From Bemisia tabaci (lineage: Eukaryota; Arthropoda; Insecta; Hemiptera; Aleyrodidae): DNA of 64,000 bases. The DNA lies in NCBI RefSeq assembly GCF_918797505.1, contig NC_092800.1:40963430-41027429 (forward strand). Reading direction: 5' to 3'. Of this stretch, positions 53,605-63,773 are shown one piece after another (within the stretch, counting starts at the first letter, position 1; each line of letters opens with the position of its first letter). The notes below the pieces were generated by a model. The model ran no database searches, was not told where the DNA came from, and saw nothing but the letters and a program-made list of their open reading frames with translations. The position numbers and the translations under genes are program-made.

Positions 53605-54162
53605 TGAATCAGTGAGTTCGAAAACACACCAACTCGGAATTTTCGATTTTCACTTTTTTACGGTTTAGTAACACTTATGGATAGAAGCATCTGCACGCAA
53701 AAGGAAATTTCGAAATTGCAATCGGAAGTGCTCGAAACAGCGACGGGAAAAGGGAAAAATCGAAGTATTTCATTGGAAATACCATAATTTTTGGCCATTT
53801 CAAGGGAAACGGGTGACCATCCGATCTTGCGCTTTTCTTTTTTCGGTTCATTATACTTTGTACCAACAAGTTATATAAATGTTCAAGCGTTACTCAGGTC
53901 GAAAAATATAAATTTTTCAGGGCAGACTATGAAAAATCAGTATCTGAAAGTCGGTGAGAACGAAAACACACCAACTCGGAAATTTTTAAACGCTTAATTC
54001 TCTGTCATCAAACATGTGTCATTTTACAAAGTCTCTAAGTACTTGTCCTTTGGCACCAAAAAGGTTTTTCTTAAACTAACTTCTTCGCCCGCTGCGCAGT
54101 TTTAGGTGTTTCTTGAACAATTTTTTTTTCCGAGTTGGTGTGTTTTCGAACTCACTGATTCA
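53605..54162. mobile_element. Family NN element, 558 bp, 37-bp inverted termini
   Basis: TGAATCAGTGAGTTCGAAAA with CACACCAACTCGG at the left, and its near-perfect inverse at 54130-54162. The same CGAAAACACACCAACTCGG block occurs a third time inside, near 53960, so the element may have arisen by joining two copies. No transposase frame. Confidence 0.85.
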
Positions 54163-54296
54163 TTTATGCATTGAGGAACTACTTTATCTGGCTGATTTAC
54201 AAACTCACCCGTTTGGGGTTTGGGTATGGCTACTGTCTCAAAATGTTGGTACATGCTAAATTTTGAGTTTTTGTGCATGAAAAACAAGGAGATGAG

Positions 54297-54446
54297 GGTT
54301 GTCGATTGATATGAGCATTTCCAATTAATTGTGGTAGTACCCCGATAAATTGGATTACTTACCCACATGTTCCGATACTAATACCCCAAATTTGAGTTGC
54401 GTTACTACCATTATTAGTTGGAAATGCCCGTATCATCCAACAAATC
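54297..54446. mobile_element. Family BB foldback, copy 2
   Basis: GTTGTCGATTGATATGAGCA, TTTCCAATTAATTGTGGTAG pair with CTACCATTATTAGTTGGAAA and CCGTATCATCCAACAA. Longer than copy 1. Confidence 0.7.
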
Positions 54447-54883
54447 GGGGTAACACCACAATTTTAGGAGTTAACTTTGAACGAAGTATGGTTTATTCGC
54501 CGGTGAATGACGAAACATTCATAGTCTTCAAAAAGACGCTCAATTCGCGAAATATATATTAAAGAAAGGAAGTATAATAGATGAAATAAAGCCAAAGCTC
54601 GACTCGAATGAAGCGATCAATTTGACAACGCGCAAAGGTTGGTCGAAAGTTTGGTGCATCTATTCATGGCAAAGCCAGAGACATGCTGCTCTGGAGGGAA
54701 TTTTTCAATATGTAGCTTCAGACCCCCCCCCCCCTCTCCAGCCACAAGCCCCGGCCATGGCTTTAAAGGAAGCAGTATATTCCGGACCCTTGCACTACCC
54801 TCGACGGTAGATGTAAAATCATTAGTCGCCAGCTCTGTAAATTTTACAATAATCAAAATGAAGTTAAGCTCTACGTCCCGTTA
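54447..54883. other. No gene recognised
   Basis: A C12 tract lies at 54723-54734. Frames around 54620-54880 on both strands cross it. Confidence 0.5.
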
Positions 54884-55180
54884 GAGTTGCCACAGTCAGA
54901 AAGTATCGGGAAATGTTAGAAAATTTTAAAAAGTCAGTGAAAACCTGGAAACGTCAGGGAAAATGAAGAAAATGTAGGAAAAATTGGTAGGTCATCTTTA
55001 TTTGCCCTTTAGAATAGGTTTAACGTTTTGAACAACAAATTTTGCCTGAAATTCATTTCTAATTATTTCTTTTTAACCATCTGGCATTTCTTCAACTGTT
55101 AGGGAATTTCGCCAAAATGTATCAGAAAAATGACAGGGAATTTAATTTACTATCCAGTGGAAATGCCACCGTGGCAACCT
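54884..55180 (+). mobile_element. Family DD element, copy 3
   Basis: GAGTTGCCACAGTCAGAAAG to CCACCGTGGCAACC, with AAAAAGTCAGTGAAAACCTG, GTAGGTCATCTTTATTTGCC and AAAATGTATCAGAAAAATGA inside, aligned with 45060-45353. Confidence 0.72.
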
Positions 55181-55755
55181 CGTCCAGTGATCCAATTTTT
55201 GGCCTTTTTTTCATCAATGTAAGACTGAGGTTGACGTGCCTCTACAGCGATTTTTCTCATTTTGGGCGCTTCTGGGTACCAGATGCGCCCTTTCCAACCG
55301 TTCGACTCCCCCGATGTAACATGTACTATACTACATGCCCTTTTGCCTTATGGGTAATGACGCCATTCTGGTACACCCGGGAAAATTGGATTTTTTTCTG
55401 CATCTGGTATTCGTAAAAGTTTTCGTGAAATGTTTTGCTTTTAAGCATAACAATCTCGCACGGACGTATTACCTGGTTAAAGTATTTTAGGGCCTCCTTA
55501 TGCTTTAAATATTTATATCCGAGGCAGTACTTTCAGATCGATTTGAAAATATTACGAACAGTCACGTGATCTCTTCGTTTTAGTGACGTATTACTGTGCT
55601 ACTTTGTGATTGGTTCATTTTCTTGGCGCAGCATCGACACGTCAGCTGTTTGCGGCATTGAGCGGAAGGTTTAAGGTTATGTCATGGACCAAGAGAATGA
55701 ATAAGGACCCCCAACTCCAGTTAGCGGAGACATTAGCGCTGCCTATATTTTCATC
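55181..55755. other. No gene recognised
   Basis: AT-rich with short frames only. Confidence 0.5.
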
Positions 55756-55960
55756 CATGGCCGATGTCACCGCCGGCCGGCCGGTCCCTCTCTTCCCCGC
55801 GACCCGCGCTTCCCCTCCCCACTGCTGAACTCCTCTTCACGCGGCCCCGCTCCCCCGCGACCTGCGCGCCCTACCTCGCGGCGTCGCGACGCCGCTGTCC
55901 GCTAGATCGCGTTGACGCACCAGCTTTAGAGGTTCCGCCGCTCTTTCCCGTCGTCTGATT
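55756..55960. other. CpG-rich block with an 18-bp perfect palindrome
   Basis: GC- and CpG-dense with abrupt edges (GCCGGCCGGCCGG near the start), including the perfect palindrome GCGGCGTCGCGACGCCGC at 55878-55895. Could be promoter-like or a GC-rich insertion. Overlapping frames are short and unrecognised. Confidence 0.55.
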
Positions 55961-56450
55961 TACAGTGCATCCTTTATGTTTCCATTCACCACCAACTAAA
56001 ATTCATCCCAAAGTGCTTGTGGAAAGTTTCAGATCTTCGCGGTCGATCTGAAGTTTTGAAGGGTTTTGCGGTTAAAGAATCCCACTTTAAATTCCATCTT
56101 CGTCAGTCTTCGGGTACATAAGTTGGTAGTAATATGCTTTGTCAAAGAAGCGCCCTCCAACGCTTGGGCGTTGGAACTGCTTGTTTTCGTTGCTAGAATG
56201 CTCTCAAGTTGACATTGGATGAAAGTAGCAACAGCGAGGATGCTAGCGGGGGCGGAAACCTTGAAAGCGGTTTAAACCTATCTGGCTTCCTGTCGGTGAT
56301 GAAGACAATTCGGATGTACACAATCAAATCAAAATCCTCATCAAACAGGGCAGGTTGGTCTCCATGCTTGCGCTTTTCAATATCGACGGATTACCGCATG
56401 GAGCCGAGGAGAATTCGTGATCGTCCAAACTTGAGGAAAAAGTGAGTCGA
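55961..56450. other. No gene recognised
   Basis: The plus-strand frame 56209-56445 starts with an acidic Ser/Asn/Glu stretch but shows no domain, and it ends at a family E fragment. Confidence 0.45.
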
Positions 56451-56590
56451 GCAACATACGAGAGACCTTATAAAGTTAGTCGATCGTTAGTTTATAACAA
56501 CCACCCGTTTTAACCAATATGATCGCTTCATTTTTTCCTTGTCGCTTTTGTCTATCGATTTTTGTCCATCAATTCCAATTATCAGCTAGC
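56451..56590 (+). mobile_element. Family E element, right-half copy
   Basis: ACGAGAGACCTTATAAAGTT, TTTTAACCAATATGATCGCT and TTTTGTCTATCGATTTTTGT with AATTATCAGCT at the end. First of three E copies in tandem. Confidence 0.65.
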
Positions 56591-56609
56591 AGAATCGGAG
56601 TGAAGCGCT

Positions 56610-56864
56610 AGCTTTGGGATGATTATTCACGGTGACGAGACAAAGAAGACATAGAGAGTACGGAGCGACTGGTTGAAAGAGGTGGTTCTTAGAGGCTGAG
56701 GGGGAAAATGATGGACTAACTGTTGGGTATCTTTTCTGCTGCCGTTAGTTAGTATATCACTCCTTTTTCCATTTTAACCACCCCCTTCCAGCAATAGGAT
56801 CGCCCGTTTTCGCTATGTCTTTTATGTCTACCGCTTTGTCCATCAATATCAATTATCAGCTCGT
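56610..56864 (+). mobile_element. Family E element, near-complete copy
   Basis: GACAAAGAAGACATAGAGAG, GGACTAACTGTTGGGTATCT, GCCGTTAGTTAGTATATCAC, CAGCAATAGGATCGCCCG and the closing CATCAATATCAATTATCAGC. Begins with a degraded GGGATGATTATTCACGG. Confidence 0.78.
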
Positions 56865-56888
56865 AGAATGGGAGTATAGCACTAGCTC

Positions 56889-57666
56889 CGGGCTGATGAT
56901 TGAAATTGACAGACAAAGCCATAGGCAAATGGGACATAGGGAGTACGGAGCAATTGTCTGAAAGGGGTGGCTCTTAGAGGCAAAGGGAGGAAATGATGGA
57001 CTAACTACTGTCGGGTATCTTGTCTGTTGCCGTTAGTTAGTCTATCAATCACCTCCTTTGTCCATTTCAACCACCCAAGTGAGATGTTGCATGTGTGAGG
57101 AATTTGCGATTTGACTACTGATTCTTACGTAAAAGTTCGCGAGAAACAAGACTGGTTCCTCCACTGGTTTTCTCTGAAATCAACTGCCAAGCTCAAAAAA
57201 AAGCTCTCGAGTTGAGGCCAAAATGGAGGGGATATCCCACGCTACCTGAGAGTCAACCTCTACATCAAGACAAACTCTCCATGCAAAGATAGGGAATAAA
57301 TACATTAGCAGGGTTGCCGTGTTTTTAGTTGTGGAGTCCCCAAATAAAGTGGTAGCCCTGTCAATGTATTTGCTCCCTATCTTTGCATGGAGAGTTTGTC
57401 TTGATGTAGAGGTGGACTCTCATGATAGCGTGGGATATTCCCTCCATTTTGGCCTCAATTTGAGAGCTTTTTTTGAGCTTGAGAATTGATTTCAGGGAAA
57501 ACCAGTGGCACCATCGTGTTTCTCGCGAACTTTTACACAAGAATAAACAACCAAATCGCAAATTCCTCACACATGCAACATCTCCATTCCAGCAATAGGA
57601 TCGCCCCATTTACGCTATTTCTTTTATGCCTACTAGTTTGTCTATAAATTTCACTAATCAGCCCGC
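56889..57666 (+). mobile_element. Family E element hosting family F
   Basis: CGGGCTGATGATTGAAATTG at the left to CATTTCAACCACCC, then after F resumes CCAGCAATAGGATCGCCCCA and ends TTTCACTAATCAGCCCG. Its sequence is closest to the neighbouring copy at 56610, suggesting local duplication. Confidence 0.82.
57079..57588. mobile_element. Family F long foldback, copy 3, inside E
   Basis: GTGAGATGTTGCATGTGTGA to CACATGCAACATCTCCATT, about 510 bp, arms with CTCAAAAAAAAGCTCTC-type, AAAATGGAGGGGATATCCCA and AGACAAACTCTCCATGCAAA motifs. Inserted between CAACCACCC and CCAGCAATAGG of family E. No clear target duplication. Confidence 0.87.
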
Positions 57667-58329
57667 TGGGAAGAAATAAGCTCTCGAAGATGAGAAGGAA
57701 ATGCATCGTCCGCTTTTCTCCTCACGGATCGCTCGTGTCGCTCTCAGCTTTCGAAGTTAATGTGTGAACACTTCAACTCTTTCCCTCCGAGCGCAGTCTC
57801 CTACATCACACGGCTCTCTGTTTTAATTAGAGTTTCTGTATTTATCTCATAGTCTAAGTGTTAAAAGGCTTAAAAGGATGCTTTGAGTTTGTGGAAAAAG
57901 TTTGACATCATGTCTACACTGAAATAAAAGGTTTGACCACAATAACTGGAAGTACAGTGTCCTACATCGGCCGCACTGTTCGGTTTACGTAACGGTACAT
58001 TTGTTTCTAGGATCCGTATATCCTAAGATTCGTCCGTTAAGCAAATGAACTTTCTAAGCAAAGCAAATCAAACCAAGCCTATCGTTTATGTTTAGCACTC
58101 TGTTTATATTTTTCACTGTCAGTAGGATTTTTCTAATGCATTGCTTTTTTTCTTTCTATTTGTTCCAGGTGAGTCACAACGTCCGTAGTAGAGCCTACCT
58201 CTTTTTCCTTACGATTGGTCGTGGTATGAAATTTCATCTAAATAATTTCTTGACGAAAGTTTCAGTTTGACGCTCCTTTTTCCCCGAACCGTCAAATTAG
58301 AGAAAATGGTTGAAAATGTCGATAGACTT
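57667..58329. other. No gene recognised
   Basis: CACTGAAATAAAAGGTTTGACC-like sequence at 57918 may be an isolated family J-type terminus. Otherwise nothing seen. Confidence 0.45.
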
Positions 58330-58505
58330 CGCCCGCATATGGTAAATTTAAAAAAGCGTCTTACCAACTACGCAGATTGCGCGCTCAGGAGTGGATTGCA
58401 GACTTTTTTGACGTGTCCAACGTCGTTTTGATGCAAATTTCACTGAAAAGTGTATATTTCTATGTATTTGGCTGTATCTCTTGCGTGCAACAGGCCCATT
58501 CTCTA
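58330..58505 (+). mobile_element. Family TT element, right-arm copy
   Basis: TTCGCCCGCATATGGTAAAT, CAGATTGCGCGCTCAGGAGT, TTGCAGACTTTTTTGACGTG and GCTGTATCTCTTGCGTGCAA with CAGGCCCAT align with the right arm at 3170-3336. Confidence 0.65.
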
Positions 58506-58546
58506 CATTTTTTAAGGTGTTAATCCACTAGAAACTTGGCGCTTAC

Positions 58547-59214
58547 ACTGAAAAAAAAAGTTTGGTAAATCCGAACTAGTTACACTGAAAAAAAATTCTC
58601 GGCGTTTTTACCAAGGTCCGTTGGTACCTTTACCATCTCACTTTTTTTACCAATTATTGGTAATTTTACCAAGACAGATTGGTAAGCTTACCTATAAACC
58701 GGTATTTTTACTGTTTTTTTCAGGTAAGAATACCACTTTTATTGGTAATCAATTCCCGGTAACTTTGCCATTTTATCTCGGTAATTCTACTACAGTCGAT
58801 AAAAAATATTGGCGTTTTTACCGCGGTCTCGTAAAATTACCGAGATTTCTCGGTAAAATTACAAATTCCATAAATGATAATTTTACCTAGAAAATACTGG
58901 GATCAAATAGAACCCTGAATTCTTGGTAATTTTACCCTTTTCTTAGTAAATACACCAAGATTTTTTTTTCAGTGTAGGATCATATGGAACCACGATTTTG
59001 TTCGGTACACACGACCGAATTATTCGGTCTGCTCAGCCGAACTGTTGGGTCCACTTAACCGAACTGTAAGAATTTATCATGGTTCGGTCGCGCAAACTGA
59101 ACAATTCGGTTGAACAGACCGAATATTCGGTTGTGTGTACCTAACAAAACCTGGTTCCATATGATCCCAACTAGTTCGGATTTACCGAACTTTTTTTTTC
59201 AGTGTAGACTGATC
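58547..59214. mobile_element. Family J element, copy 2, hosting family I
   Basis: CACTGAAAAAAAAAGTTTGG at the left and GAACTTTTTTTTTCAGTG at the right, TA outside both ends (58545-58546, 59215-59216). Without I3 it is about 274 bp, with CCGAACTAGTT / AACTAGTTCGG and ATCATATGGAACCA / TGGTTCCATATGAT arms and repeated TTCGGT / ACCGAA words. Confidence 0.9.
58583..58974. mobile_element. Family I element, copy 3, TA duplication, inside J
   Basis: 392 bp, CACTGAAAAAAAATTCTCGG to AAGATTTTTTTTTCAGTG, TA at 58581-58582 and 58975-58976. Inverted relative to copies 1 and 2 (ACGCC end first). GGTAA/TTACC words throughout. Confidence 0.9.
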
Positions 59215-59216
59215 TT

Positions 59217-59540
59217 TCAAATTTCCTCCGATAATGCTTAAGACTGCGCTGCCACAGACCACGATCCCGTGACGTTCGGAGGTCAACTCTGGTCAACACT
59301 ACTTTCCACCCAGTGATGATTGATGAACAACGTGTTCGGGAAAAAAAATCGGATGAAATTCGCCCAATGATGACAAACGAATGTCGGGGCGAGGGCTTCG
59401 CCAAGCAAGTCTTTTAGGATCGCTTCACTACTCGCTCAACTCTTTGGTCATCACTGATCATTAGGCAAATATAACCGTTGACCGGTAACTTCCGAGAGGT
59501 CCTTCGACACCCTACGGAAGATAGGAGCGCGGGGTCCCTG
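59217..59540. other. No feature recognised
   Basis: Moderate GC, short frames, no repeat assigned. Confidence 0.5.
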
Positions 59541-59668
59541 AAATGGACGTATTTCTATCAAACGGAACTATGCGCATTAAGACATGAGCCCTGAGACCCA
59601 TTAGAAGACATGCATAACTGGGCTCACGTCATTGTGCACATAGTTCCGTTTGGCAGAAATACGTCCAA
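59541..59668. mobile_element. Family B palindromic element, copy 3 (long form)
   Basis: AAATGGACGTATTTCTATCA to CAGAAATACGTCCAAAT, arms AAACGGAACTATG / CATAGTTCCGTTT and inner GACATGAGCCCTGAGACCCA / GGGCTCACGTC. Confidence 0.87.
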
Positions 59669-60035
59669 ATATATTGTCTGTGGTTGTATTGGTGGCTGGT
59701 GAGAGCCGTGAAGATGAGCAATGCCGGTGCAGTTGAAGTTAAATCCGTGCTGAGTCGGATCGAATCGAAACGGGACGGGACACACGGACTGGACGCGCGA
59801 TGGACGGAGTTGACGAACTTTGGCCGCCCGTTTCGCGTCCGCGTCGGCGGGAGCAAGACGACCCATAAAAGGAGCCCAATTATACCGTTGTATCGTAAAA
59901 TTTATGTGTCGTTAAAATACGCGAATCTGGACCATCCCCTCCCCACCTGCCCCGGGTTCCAACCCCACTTTCGGCCCTTCTCCGTTGCCAAACTGGAGTC
60001 CGCATGGAATCAACTGGACCGAGTCTTTCAGGAAG
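59669..60035. other. Open frame of unknown status, no recognised gene
   Basis: A plus-strand frame (59684-60082, 132 codons) begins right after the B element and ends in the CC fragment. Its basic, Arg-rich product shows no domain. It is moderately GC-rich. I do not call it a gene, but it is among the few non-repeat frames over 100 codons. Confidence 0.35.
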
Positions 60036-60080
60036 CAGGGTGTCTACAAGCCTGGAATTTCCGGAAACCCTGTCACTGTT
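60036..60080 (+). mobile_element. Family CC terminal fragment
   Basis: CAGGGTGTCTACAAGCCTGG and AATTTCCGGAAACC match the start of the element at 33286; the rest is absent. Confidence 0.6.
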
Positions 60081-60107
60081 AGGCCTGACACCTGAACATG
60101 TAGCCTT

Positions 60108-60194
60108 GATGCAGGCCTCGCGTTGCGCCTTCAATTTTTTGTTTATGCAACTCCGTTCATCGCAGAACACGAATAGTTGTATCCAGGCGCAGAG
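60108..60194 (-). repeat. Family P dispersed repeat, partial reverse copy
   Basis: In reverse complement it reads GCGCCTGGATACAACTATTC then AAAAAATTGAAGGCGCAACG, matching the first part of P at 3459 and 36364. Confidence 0.6.
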
Positions 60195-60278
60195 GCTACT
60201 CTCCTCGAGGAGGATACAATGAAACCTCCTTTCACATGCAGTAAGTACATCATTAAGGAACCTACGGTGAAATTCAAC

Positions 60279-60556
60279 CGTTCTGGAGATATTATTTTGA
60301 CCTAAAACGTAGTTTCTCGACGACAATTTTTTTTTTAAATTGAAAGCCACGTAAAGTCAGTTTTATTGAGTTAAAGCAAAGTTATTGCTATCGTTAACGG
60401 TATAGTTTTTTTTAATTTAAACTTAACGATAAAGAAACAACGTTTCTTCAACTAAAAAAAATGACTTTCGGATAAATCCGCACGGATTTAACTTTTAAAA
60501 AAAAAAAAAAATTGTCACCAAGAAACGACGGTGTAAGTCAAAATAATATCTCGAGA
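60279..60556. mobile_element. Foldback, about 280 bp (PP)
   Basis: GAGATATTATTTTGACCTAA, GTAGTTTCTCGACGACAATT and a T-run pair with an A-run, AATTGTCACCAAGAAACGAC and GTCAAAATAATATCTCGAG. Inner AACGATA / TATCGTT words also pair. Single copy. Confidence 0.7.
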
Positions 60557-60572
60557 AAAAATTTGTTCGGTG

Positions 60573-60800
60573 CACTGGAAAAAAACACATCGGATCTAGA
60601 GTCCATACTCTTGAAAACATTGACAAGCAAAAATACTCTTGATTCAATCGGAGTTTTGCTTGAATCAAAACGAAATCCGCTTAAATCAAGAGGCTTGGTT
60701 CTTGATTTAAGCTAGATTCTGATTGAATCAAGAGTACTTTTTCTTGTCGATGATTTTAAGAGTCTGGACTCTAGATCCAATGTGGTTTTTTTTTCCATTG
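60573..60800. mobile_element. Family D foldback element, copy 5, TG duplication
   Basis: CACTGGAAAAAAACACATCG at the left and TTTTTTTTCCATTG at the right, TG on each side. Arms GGATCTAGAGTCCATACTCT / AGAGTCTGGACTCTAGATCC and the AATCAAAACGAAATCCGC core. Confidence 0.85.
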
Positions 60801-60802
60801 TG

Positions 60803-61234
60803 AACCATAAAGTGGCCACGAAATTGGATGACAAATGGGGTGGAAACTGTATCCGCATGCGACGTAAACGTCAAAAATGAGAGGAAAAGTCGAGACTTGC
60901 GACAAGCACACAGTATGTCCAACATAGCAAGCGTGAAACTTATCCGCTCGGAGGTGGCGAGTGTCTGTAACTGCCTATTCACTATTCACGGAGGTGTAGA
61001 CTCACAGAGTGCCTTGGCACTCACAAGGACGCGACGCAAAAAACGAAAAGCGGAAAGTTGGAGTCAACCGAAAGTTGAACGTTTAGCACGTGGAACGAGA
61101 ACTTCCCGGCTTTTCGAGTTAACAGGGCCGGACGTGTGGGTATGAGAGGACGCCAAGGAGTGTCCATCACGGAGTAAACTTTTTCGTCGTCATGTAATGC
61201 ATCCTTTGAATTGAGCCATTTTAGCCGAGCGGCG
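60803..61234. other. No gene recognised
   Basis: A plus-strand frame 60828-61145 (105 codons, basic) has no domain I recognise. Confidence 0.45.
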
Positions 61235-61365
61235 TCCTTTGCGATGAATCTATCGATCTGTCATATAAACCCATGAAAAATGATCGAATATAATCGATTG
61301 ACGATGATCGATTCTTTATCGTAGCGTCAAATGGGAAAATATCGAAGGCTAATGATTCACGTTTC
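61235..61365 (+). repeat. Family Y diverged copy
   Basis: GATGAATCTATCGATCTGTC, ATAAACCCATGAAAAATGAT, GATCGATTCTTTATCGTAGC and GGGAAAATATCGAAGGCTAA parallel 9265-9375. The TATCGATA word is not preserved. Confidence 0.6.
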
Positions 61366-61461
61366 ACTACTGAGCTCCTCATCATCCCTCGTGGGAAAAT
61401 TTACGCCGGTTGGAGTGGATTGGCCCGTTGTAAACTTGAAGGGAAAAGGAAACAAGATTTG

Positions 61462-61652
61462 AAGGGCTTGCAGGACAAGTCGCGTTTAAGTGCAGTTTTT
61501 GCTACTTCGAGAAATACCTGATGAAAGTTTCGAAATTACATGTTACAGTGACAAAATTACTAATTTATCAATCATGACGGAAAGAAAGTTCAAACTGGCT
61601 TTTTGATGCTTAAAAATTGGAATTTGGGAGCGAATTTCTAACGGAACTTTAG
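61462..61652 (+). mobile_element. Family O element, truncated copy
   Basis: GGGCTTGCAGGACAAGTCGC, GTGCAGTTTTTGCTACTTCG, GACGGAAAGAAAGTTCAAAC and TTGGGAGCGAATTTCTAACG align with O3. It stops just before a G12 tract (61655-61666). Confidence 0.65.
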
Positions 61653-62474
61653 GTGGGGGGGGGGGGTGTCAAAAATCTGCAAATGCGGCGCGTAATTGAT
61701 GAATTGCCCCTAATTATAAACAACTTACTCGTCGAAAAAATACGCCAAAATAGGAGATCATCCTGTAGAATACCACCAATGTCAACGAGGCAAGGGCTTG
61801 TAGAGTCAACTTTGGCCATGCTAAGTGTAATGATGACGTATAAAACTTTATTTAACGAAAAAAATCAGACTGTTGTGAAATTTGCTCACTGTCGGGAAAA
61901 ACTAAGAATCTGTCACACTTTTTTGGTGTGAAATATTGATTGCTACTCGGTAAGTGGCCTTTAACGAAAGTCAAAGAGAAACAGATAGATGGAGACTGGT
62001 GAAAGAACTGACCACATCTTGTTTTTTTTCTCTAAATTTGAGTCACTCTGCAGAATGTAATTTTAATTCAAGCTGTTAAATTGCTCGAGCAGGCAACGGG
62101 TCGTTATTTTGCCTCACTTCCGCCCTCTGCAGTCATAAATTAATTTGACGATGCGGGAGGATGTTACAGATTTGGACCCACCCGTGTCGTTTGACCAACT
62201 CTAATTTATTTCCGAAATGGCCGAAGTCCACAGAAGCGCGTCTTTGCAGCAGCTTTCATTTTCCAATAAAATGTAGGAGCTCCAGCTCAGAAATTACCCG
62301 AATAATTTGGTTTCTTTCTCTCCTGTGGTGTCAGTAATCGACCCTTAAAAAGAGATAAACCACCAGGCGGAGGAAGAATTTGAGTAAACAACAGTATTTA
62401 TTTTTCTGTCCACATCTCACGAATCAACATGTTCAACATGTCCATCATTCAACATGTTCTAAGAATCCCAGTTG
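61653..62474. other. No gene recognised
   Basis: Starts with the G12 tract. Short frames only. Confidence 0.5.
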
Positions 62475-62729
62475 ATGGGTTTGGAGGACAAAGTGCATGA
62501 GTGCAGTTTTTGCTATCTCGAGAAATGCGTGTTTGAAGTTTCGAAAGTACATGGATTCTCATGGCGGAAAGAAAGTTCGAATTACTTTTTGATGTTTATA
62601 AAATGTAATTTGGGAGTGAATTTTTCGCAAAATATGGATTAAGACTATAAATTCTTAAAATCATTAATGTCTCAATTTTTTTACTACCACTACTACTTAC
62701 ACTCATGCGCCTTGTCCTGCAAGCCCCTC
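62475..62729 (+). mobile_element. Family O element, complete copy
   Basis: GGGTTTGGAGGACAAAGTGC at the left and CGCCTTGTCCTGCAAGCCCC at the right. Interior GAGAAATGCGTGTTTGAAGT, GGCGGAAAGAAAGTTCGAAT and ACTATAAATTCTTAAAATCA, opposite in orientation to 2460-2698. Confidence 0.78.
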
Positions 62730-63773
62730 ACTTCATCTTGGAAATGACAAATTTTTGTTCATAGTTTACATTAATTTAAGTAAACTCGGACTCCCCGCTT
62801 GCACGGAAACTAACTTTAACGCAAGCAAATCGATCATTGCTATGTAAGTTATTTTGTCGATTTATTAGTCGATTAAATTTTTGAAATCTCTTGAGCTGTC
62901 TGTTGCGACGGACAGTTTACCAAATTTGTGTAAGCCGAGGAATGAAAAATTATTTCAAGGGATTTGTTTTGACCGGAAACTAAAAAAAGGATAAAAATTC
63001 AGGGAAAGTAAGAAATGTTGTTCAAGAAAAAGTCGATGGAAAAGCACCAACGGTTTAAATCCTAAGACGTTAAACTTTTTGGTGGAGAGTGTCGAAATTT
63101 TGGAGCCAATCAAAAAGGAGCTGAGAGAGGGACATCTCAACATTCAACGGGCCACTGGTGATCGATGAATAACACAATATTGATAAGTTTGCACTTATGA
63201 TTTGTTATGGTTCATTTTTCTTTATTCATTCAACCGAGGCCCTCATTTTTTTGTTTATCAACTGTCAAACGTTCATCAAAGATTTTGAGTTTTCAGAATT
63301 TCGATTGATTCTTAGAAATTAGCCCCATAACAAACGAGATTATATGTTACGCTTTTTATCTGATTGAAGTGAGGTTGGTTGGTTGTTTAAAACACTGGCG
63401 TTATCGGTCTTTACCGAAGATCATAGACGAAGATCTAATTGAAGATGCAGCCTTCTGTTGCCTCAATGAGCCGTCTCATGTCTCAGTTTTATCTTTAAAA
63501 ATCAGTCAAGGTGACACGTTCATGAAGCGAGGAGCAATCTTTGGGGGGGGGGGCACTTCCCCCGCCCCAAATTTCTACGTTCTTTGGAGGGGATGATATG
63601 CAATGGTGGAATAAAATTGTGCTCTAAGGGTCATTTTCAAAATGCAGAAAAGCTCCACCTTCATGGCTGAAGGAAAATTCCCCAGGCCCCTTTCTCATTT
63701 TTCAAAATTTAGCCTTCCTTTCCAAGTTTCAGCCCACACACCGCCACTACCTTAACACTATTATACAGGGTGT
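62730..63773. other. No gene recognised
   Basis: AT-rich, with a G11 tract at 63543-63553. No convincing frame. Confidence 0.5.

Noticed and set aside
59684..60082. 132-codon plus-strand frame
   Set aside because: Starts at the edge of a B element and ends in a CC fragment; no recognised domain, so left unassigned.
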